Shown: piece after piece, positions 59,249-64,000 of the stretch
Position numbering within the stretch: the first letter of the stretch is position 1
Layout: the number at the start of each line of letters is the position of its first letter
Assembly (NCBI RefSeq): GCF_900115095.1
Contig: NZ_FOVH01000018.1
Coordinates: 62,001-126,000 of the forward strand
Reading direction: 5' to 3'
From: Actinomadura madurae
GTDB lineage: Bacteria; Actinomycetota; Actinomycetes; Streptosporangiales; Streptosporangiaceae
Length of the DNA: 64,000 nucleotides
The notes under the pieces: generated by a model
Told to the model about the DNA's origin: nothing
Seen by the model: the letters and a program-made list of their open reading frames with translations, nothing else
Database searches by the model: none
Made by a program: the position numbers and the translations under genes

Positions 59249-59665
59249 TTGGGGTACGGGAGGAGCACCAAACGCGGCTTGGTGCTGGTCGGCGGGGGTG
59301 CCGTACTACTGACGGGGGTCGCGCTGCTGGTACTGCCCGGTCCCGGGCTGCTGCTCGTGCTGGCGGGGCTGCTGATCTTGGCGCGCGAGTTCCCGGCCTT
59401 GGACAGGTACGTCGAGCCCGTCCAGGAGCGGGCGATCCAGGCCGCCGAGGAGAGCGTGACCTCGTGGTGGCGGCTCACGGGGTCGATCCTGACCGGGCTG
59501 GCGCTGATCGGGGCGGGCGTGGCCTGGGGACTCGTCCCCGAACTGCCGCTGAGCGGGTGGAGCACCGGGTCGGGTCTCATCCTGTCCGGGCTCATCCTGT
59601 ACGGCCTGTTGCTGTGGAGCCACCGGCGGGTCAGGGCCCGCCGAGGCCGTGACCCGGTCGTGTGA
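59249..59665 (+). CDS. PGPGW-family small membrane protein
   Basis: A 138-residue protein from a TTG at 59249 that has GGAGG 7 bases upstream. The signature L-L-V-L-P-G-P-G-L-L-L-V-L-A-G-L-L-I-L-A-R-E-F (about 28-50) identifies the actinobacterial PGPGW family. Two more helices follow, then a basic tail. Role unknown, probably membrane-associated. Confidence 0.85.
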   Translation: MGYGRSTKRGLVLVGGGAVLLTGVALLVLPGPGLLLVLAGLLILAREFPALDRYVEPVQERAIQAAEESVTSWWRLTGSILTGLALIGAGVAWGLVPELPLSGWSTGSGLILSGLILYGLLLWSHRRVRARRGRDPVV

Positions 59666-59725
59666 TGGCCGGGTCTTGCCGAAATGTTCCGGACGGTTGA
59701 TCCGGCGAGCGGGTATCACCGTGCA

Positions 59726-60163
59726 ATGGGTATGGGCATACTTCTTCGACTTCTCGTGGCCGCCGGACTGGCGGCCGACGCGATCGTGCACTGGCGATTC
59801 GCGCCTGACATGGCCCCCGGGCCCAACACGCCGGACGACGTGATCCCCGGGGACGACCTGTTCCGCGCGCAGGCCATCGCGGCGGCGGTGGCGGCGGTGC
59901 TCGTCCTCGTGTGGGCGAGCAAGTGGACGTACGCGCTCGCGTTCGTCGTGGCGGCCAGCGCGGCCGGCGCCGTGCTGCTCTACTACTTCGTCGACTTCGG
60001 GCAGCTCGGCCCGATCCCGCGGATGTACGACCCGTCGTGGTACGCGGACAAGACGATCAGCTTCGCGGGGGAGGCGATCGCGACCATCGCCGCGCTGGTC
60101 GGCTTTTTCACGGTCGGGAGAAAGGAGCGCGCGGAACCGCGGTCGGGCGCCCACGTCGGATGA
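59726..60163 (+). CDS. four-helix membrane protein of unknown function
   Basis: A 145-residue protein with four hydrophobic segments. A histidine in the first (I-V-H-W-R-F-A-P) could bind a cofactor. The ATG at 59726 is 6 bases from a TATCAC hexamer; an ATG at 59684 is in frame but has no ribosome site. No known domain recognised. Confidence 0.7.
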   Translation: MGMGILLRLLVAAGLAADAIVHWRFAPDMAPGPNTPDDVIPGDDLFRAQAIAAAVAAVLVLVWASKWTYALAFVVAASAAGAVLLYYFVDFGQLGPIPRMYDPSWYADKTISFAGEAIATIAALVGFFTVGRKERAEPRSGAHVG

Positions 60164-60174
60164 CCTCGCCCGCG

Positions 60175-61026
60175 TCACCGGTCGTCCGGTGCCGCGACGA
60201 ACCGCTGGGTGAGCCGGCCGACGCCCTCCAGTTCGCTCACGAGGACCTCGCCCGGGCGCAGGAAGCGCTTCGGGGTGCGGGCGTTGCCGACGCCGGACGG
60301 GGTCCCGGTGAAGATCAGGTCGCCGGGGTACAGCCGGCACACCCGCGACAGCCGGACGAGCAGCTCGGGGACGTCGTAGATCATCTCCGACGTCCGCGCG
60401 CTCTGCACGGTCGCCCCGTCCAGGGCGCAGGAGATGGCCAGGTCGGACGGGTCGCCGAACTCGTCCGGCGTGACCAGCCACGGGCCGGTCGGGCCGAAGC
60501 CCGGGTACGACTTGGCCAGGCTGAACTGGGGCCTGGCCCCGGCGAGCTGGGAGGTCCGCTCGGACAGGTCCTGCCCGAGCGTGAGGCCCGCGACGTGGTC
60601 CCAGGCGTCCGCGCGCCGGACGCCGGAGGTCTCCCGGGACACCGCGACCACCATCTCGACCTCCCAGTCCACGGTCCCGGTCGGCAGCTCGACCTCGCAG
60701 ACGGGCCCGGCCAGGCAGCTGGGGAACTTGGTGAAGGTGACGGGCGCCGAGTCCGGCGGGTATCCGGCCTCGCCGGCGTGCGCGGCGTAGTTGACGCCGA
60801 TCGCGAACACCTGGGCGGGCCGGGGAACCGGCGGCCCGAGGTCCTCGACCGCGAACGGTGCGCCCCCGGAGCCGTCCCGCGTCGCGGCCCAGTCGCGGAA
60901 CGCGTCCCACTCGGCGAAGACCGCCTGCGGGTCGGCGGGGAACCGGCCGCCGCTCGCCTCGGCGACGTCGACGGCCGCGCCGCCGTCGACCAGGACGAGG
61001 CGGCCGGCGAGGTTGGCGGTCCTCAC
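60175..61026 (-). CDS. fumarylacetoacetate hydrolase family protein 2
   Basis: A 283-residue FAH-fold enzyme. Metal ligands: W-E-V-E-M (two Glu) and G-Q-D-L (Asp); also S-Y-P-G-F-G-P-T-G-P-W and F-T-G-T-P-S-G-V-G. Members hydrolyse or hydrate 1,3-dicarbonyl or enol acids. GTG start overlaps the stop of the next gene upstream (GTGA). Last gene of a four-gene operon. Confidence 0.9.
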   Translation of the reverse strand: MRTANLAGRLVLVDGGAAVDVAEASGGRFPADPQAVFAEWDAFRDWAATRDGSGGAPFAVEDLGPPVPRPAQVFAIGVNYAAHAGEAGYPPDSAPVTFTKFPSCLAGPVCEVELPTGTVDWEVEMVVAVSRETSGVRRADAWDHVAGLTLGQDLSERTSQLAGARPQFSLAKSYPGFGPTGPWLVTPDEFGDPSDLAISCALDGATVQSARTSEMIYDVPELLVRLSRVCRLYPGDLIFTGTPSGVGNARTPKRFLRPGEVLVSELEGVGRLTQRFVAAPDDR

Positions 61027-61892
61027 CAGCCCACCCGTTCCGGTGCGGGCTCGCCGTGGGCGTCCTGCCAGGAGACGACGGGGTTTCGGAGCGTGCCCAC
61101 ACCCTCGACCCACGCCTCGACGACGTCGCCGGGACGCAGGTAGAAGTCGAACGGGTCCGGCTGGACGGCGGCGACGCCCGAGACCGTGCCGGTCGTGATG
61201 AGGTCGCCCGCGCTGTAGGTCTGCGGCGAGTGGTAGGCGACCAGGTGCGGGATCGACACCCGCATCTGCCGGGTATGCCCCGTCTGCCGGGTCTCCCCGT
61301 TCACCCGCAGCTCCATGGCGAGGTCCTGCATGTCGTCGATCTCGTCGGCGGTGACGATCCACGGGCCGATCGGGCAGAACGTCTCGATGGCCTTGCTGAA
61401 CGAGAACACCCCCGACTCCATCTCGCGGCGCTGGATGTCGCGGGCCGTGACGTCGTTGAAGACGGTGAACCCGGCGATGTGCTCCAGCGCCTGCTCAGGG
61501 CCGAAGAACTTACCGGGCTTGCCGATGACGACGGCCAGTTCCAGCTCGTAGTCCAGTTCCCGGGTGAGGTGCTCGGGGTAGACGATCGGGTCGTCCGGGC
61601 CGATGATCGCGTCGACGTTCTGGAAGAACACGATGCCCTTGTGCACCGGGTGTGACCAGTTGACCGCCTGCAGCTCCTCGTGGTGGTCGGCGAAGTTGCC
61701 CGCGGTGTGGAAGAACTTCTTCGGGCGGATCGGCGGGCGGAGCCGGACGTCCGCCAGCTTGAGCCGCTCCCCGGTCTCGCCGGCCGTCCCGCCGCGCTCG
61801 AAGAACGCCCGCGTGGACGGCACGTCCAGCTCGATGACGTCGTCGCCGTCCAGCCGGCCGACCCGTCCCTCGTCGAAGGTGATCAGTTTCAT
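61023..61892 (-). CDS. fumarylacetoacetate hydrolase family protein 1
   Basis: A 289-residue FAH-fold enzyme. Ligands: L-D-Y-E-L-E-L (Glu, Glu) and F-N-D-V-T-A-R-D (Asp); the catalytic lysine region is F-S-K-A-I-E-T-F-C-P-I-G-P-W. It is homologous to but distinct from its neighbour, so the pathway has two such steps or one heteromeric enzyme. The start overlaps the SDR stop (TGATG). Confidence 0.9.
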   Translation of the reverse strand: MKLITFDEGRVGRLDGDDVIELDVPSTRAFFERGGTAGETGERLKLADVRLRPPIRPKKFFHTAGNFADHHEELQAVNWSHPVHKGIVFFQNVDAIIGPDDPIVYPEHLTRELDYELELAVVIGKPGKFFGPEQALEHIAGFTVFNDVTARDIQRREMESGVFSFSKAIETFCPIGPWIVTADEIDDMQDLAMELRVNGETRQTGHTRQMRVSIPHLVAYHSPQTYSAGDLITTGTVSGVAAVQPDPFDFYLRPGDVVEAWVEGVGTLRNPVVSWQDAHGEPAPERVGW

Positions 61893-62680
61893 CAGGCGCC
61901 GACCATGTTGAAGCCGCCGTCGGCGAGCATGTAGGCGCCCGTGATGTGCGCGGCGTCCTCGGTGGCCAGGAACAGGGCGGTGCCCGCGACCGCCTCGGGC
62001 GGCGGGATGGTGCCCATCGGCGTCTGCGCGATCAGCTTCTCGCGGCGCCCCGACTTCCAGTCCTCGCGCTCCAGCGTGGCGCCGGTCTCCATGAAGCCCG
62101 GCGCGAAGGTGTTCACGCGGACGGACGGGGCGAACGCCGCCGCGTACGACTTGGTGATGCCGAGCAGCCCGTACTTGGCGGCGGCGTACTGCGGGGCCCG
62201 CGCGCTGCCCCGCACCACGACCGTCGACCCGATGTTCACGATCGCGCCGTGGCCCTGGTCGAGCATCCGTGAGCCGAACTCGTGCGTCATGAGCAGGGTG
62301 CCCTTGACGTCCACGTCGATGACGCGGTCCAGCGACTCCTGGGTCAGCGCGCGCCACGACATCTGCTCGGTCGCCACGTCCCCGACGTTGTTGACCAGGA
62401 CGTCCAGGGTGCCCGCCTGCGCGAACGCCTCGTTGGCCAGCCCGCGGATCGCGTCCCAGGACGAGATGTCCGCCTGCACGACGAACGCCTCGCCGCCCGC
62501 CTCCCGGACGCGGTCCGCCGTCCGCTCGGCGCCCTGCTTGGAGCTGTTGTAGTGCACCCCGACCCGGGCGCCCTCCCGCGCCGCGCGGACGGCGATCTCC
62601 GCGCCGAAGCCGGTGCCGGCCCCCGTGACCAGCACCGTCTTCCCGGCGAACCTGGGGAAGATCTTCTGCTCCGTGCTCAT
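61892..62680 (-). CDS. SDR-family dehydrogenase
   Basis: A 262-residue classical SDR. Cofactor motif T-G-A-G-T-G-F-G, N-N-V-G, catalytic Tyr/Lys in Y-A-A-A-K, and a final D-G-G-F-N. Substrate not known; the neighbouring FAH genes suggest oxidation of a hydroxy acid or sugar acid. ATG start. 54 bases separate it from the next gene. Confidence 0.9.
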   Translation of the reverse strand: MSTEQKIFPRFAGKTVLVTGAGTGFGAEIAVRAAREGARVGVHYNSSKQGAERTADRVREAGGEAFVVQADISSWDAIRGLANEAFAQAGTLDVLVNNVGDVATEQMSWRALTQESLDRVIDVDVKGTLLMTHEFGSRMLDQGHGAIVNIGSTVVVRGSARAPQYAAAKYGLLGITKSYAAAFAPSVRVNTFAPGFMETGATLEREDWKSGRREKLIAQTPMGTIPPPEAVAGTALFLATEDAAHITGAYMLADGGFNMVGA

Positions 62681-62734
62681 ATGCCTTCTTCCTGTGGTGT
62701 CGATATGCGGGGGCGGCCCGCGCCCCGGAAACCT

Positions 62735-63529
62735 TCAGACCAGCGTGCGTCCGCCGTCCACGTACATGACGTGGCCCGTCATGAACGCCGCGTGCGGGGA
62801 GGAGAGGAACAGGACCGGGCCGACGACCTCGGCGGGCGTGCCGAGCCGCCCGGCCGGGACCAGCCGCACGAGGTCCTCCCGGACGCCGGGCCGGGCGAGG
62901 TGGCCGGCGGTCAGCGCCGTCTCGACGTAGCCGGGCGCGACCGCGTTGACCGTGACGCCGTGGCACGCCCACTCGGCCGCCATGACCCGCATCATCTGGT
63001 TCATCCCGCCCTTGGACGCGGCGTAGGGCCCGTGCCTCTTGTGCGCCAGGTGACCGGACACCGAGGACAGGAGGACGATCCGCCCGCCGCCGGCCTCGAC
63101 CATGTGCCGGCCCGCCGCCTGCGCCGCGCCGAACGCGGTGGACAGGTTGGTGCGCAGCACCCGGTCCCACTCGGCCTCGGTGAACTCCAGGATCGGCCGC
63201 CGGTCGTTGACGCCGACGCAGTGCAGGAGCACGTCCAGGCCGCCCATCCCGTCCACCGCGTACCGGACGGCGGCCGCGCCGGCGCCCGGTTCGGTGAGGT
63301 CGGCGGCGCGCGTGCGCGGCCGGGTGCCGTCCGGCCCCGCGGGCAGGGCGGCCAGCCGCTCGGGGTCCCGGTCGACCACGGTCACGTCCGCGCCGGCGTC
63401 CAGGTACCCGCGGGCGCACTCCGCGCCGATCCCGCCCGCGCCGAGGACGAGCACCCGGGCGCCGCGGAGCCCCAGCCAGCCGGCCGCCGCGCCCGCCGTC
63501 GCCTCGGTCGCGGAAGACGCCTCAGCCAC
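62735..63529 (-). CDS. SDR-family dehydrogenase
   Basis: A 264-residue classical SDR. G-A-G-G-I-G-A-E cofactor motif near 30-37, active-site Y-A-A-S-K and a final D-G-G. The first gene of the operon; GTG at 63529 with GGGAG 6 bases upstream. It is divergent from the IclR regulator. Confidence 0.88.
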   Translation of the reverse strand: MAEASSATEATAGAAAGWLGLRGARVLVLGAGGIGAECARGYLDAGADVTVVDRDPERLAALPAGPDGTRPRTRAADLTEPGAGAAAVRYAVDGMGGLDVLLHCVGVNDRRPILEFTEAEWDRVLRTNLSTAFGAAQAAGRHMVEAGGGRIVLLSSVSGHLAHKRHGPYAASKGGMNQMMRVMAAEWACHGVTVNAVAPGYVETALTAGHLARPGVREDLVRLVPAGRLGTPAEVVGPVLFLSSPHAAFMTGHVMYVDGGRTLV

Positions 63530-63550
63530 TTGCGCTCCCTCGCTTTCGCC

Positions 63551-63582
63551 AGTACTTTCACTCTATAAAAGTAACTTTTACT
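63551..63582. promoter_or_regulatory. IclR operator and divergent promoter
   Basis: An AT-rich island in GC-rich surroundings contains AGTACTTTCACT (63551-63562) and AGTAACTTTTACT (63570-63582) as direct repeats, and the near palindrome AAAAGT-A-ACTTTT (63567-63579). On the minus strand a TATAGA -10 with an upstream TTGGCT -35 surrounds the site. Repression or activation of the SDR/FAH operon by the IclR protein is likely. Confidence 0.6.
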
Positions 63583-63609
63583 AGCCAAGAGTATGGAGGG
63601 GGACCTCTC

Positions 63610-64000
63610 GTGACGTCAAGCGATCGGGGCGCGGGCGACCGGTCGCGCTACCACATCGCGGCGCTCGCCAAGGGGCTGCAGGTGCTGAGCCTGTTCGAGG
63701 GGGCGACGCTGTCCCTGCGCACCAGCGACATCGCCGCGCTGACCGGCATCCCGATGCCCACCGCGTTCCGGATCGTCTCCACGCTGGAGGACCTCGGGTA
63801 CCTGGAGCGGCGGCACGACGGGTCCGTCCAGCCCGGGGTGAAGGTGCTCACGCTCGGCTCGGCGGCCATCCGGGGATCGAGCCTGGTGCAGCTCAGCGAC
63901 CGCCCCCTCCGGCTGCTCGCGGAGGCGACGGGCGAGACCGTCAACCTCGGCGTCCTGGTCGAGGACCGCGTCCTCTACCTCGCCCGGCTGCGCAACGCCG
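63610..64000 (+). CDS. IclR-family regulator, truncated at window end
   Basis: The first 130 residues are visible. They contain the winged HTH (L-F-E-G-A-T-L-S-L-R-T-S-D-I-A-A-L-T-G-I-P-M-P-T-A-F-R-I-V-S-T-L; about 25-60) and the beginning of the IclR effector domain (V-N-L-G-V-L-V-E-D-R-V-L-Y). GTG start with GGAGGGGGA upstream. It runs off the window. It probably controls the divergent SDR/FAH operon. Confidence 0.9.
   Translation, partial: MTSSDRGAGDRSRYHIAALAKGLQVLSLFEGATLSLRTSDIAALTGIPMPTAFRIVSTLEDLGYLERRHDGSVQPGVKVLTLGSAAIRGSSLVQLSDRPLRLLAEATGETVNLGVLVEDRVLYLARLRNA

Overview
The window is high-GC DNA with GTG and TTG starts, overlapping start/stop codons, SD-led and apparently leaderless genes, and gene families typical of filamentous actinomycetes (GntR/UTRA regulator, PGPGW membrane protein, MctC-type acetate symporters, many SDR and acyl-CoA genes). 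The mix fits a Streptosporangiales/Thermomonosporaceae-type chromosome such as Actinomadura. That placement is an inference; no rRNA or tRNA gene, CRISPR array, integrase or transposase was seen.

Left part (1-13.7 kb): stand-alone metabolic and envelope genes. These are an esterase, a PEP-mutase/isocitrate-lyase-like enzyme, an MpaB-type oxygenase, a BCCT transporter next to a PLP decarboxylase, a GlxA regulator, a Met/His-rich membrane protein with a PepSY membrane protein and two tandem paralogous lipoproteins, a PhyH dioxygenase, a Tat-type 5'-nucleotidase and a secreted S1 protease. 14.1-19.7 kb is an acyl-CoA catabolic operon (ligase, dehydrogenase, enoyl-CoA hydratase, two-domain VOC protein, second dehydrogenase) closed by a strong hairpin.

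Middle part (19.7-38 kb): TetR and MarR/TetR-like operators controlling small detoxification genes (DinB-fold protein, epoxide hydrolase); decayed regulator fragments around a lipase and a CutA gene; and a compact cluster of very small, mutually similar proteins beside a GntR/UTRA-type regulator with its own palindromes. These are followed by an AraC/LysE pair, an AAC(3)-family gene, and a LytS/LytTR two-component system adjoining two sodium:carboxylate symporters. Sequences matching the LytTR direct-repeat consensus lie upstream of the second symporter operon.

Right part (41.2-59.1 kb): a large cell-wall glycopolymer locus of two converging operons. The plus-strand operon carries an aminotransferase, a Gfo/Idh/MocA oxidase, a nucleotide-sugar dehydrogenase and several glycosyltransferases. 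The minus-strand operon carries a CDP-ribitol-type cytidylyltransferase/reductase fusion, a TagF-like polymerase, a large GT2 and a left-handed beta-helix N-acetyltransferase. Together they contain every enzyme class needed for UDP-2,3-diacetamido-2,3-dideoxy-hexuronic acid and for CDP-ribitol, so the product is probably an acidic ribitol-phosphate wall polymer. The window ends (60-64 kb) with a catabolic operon of two FAH-family hydrolases and two SDR dehydrogenases divergent from an IclR regulator cut by the window edge.
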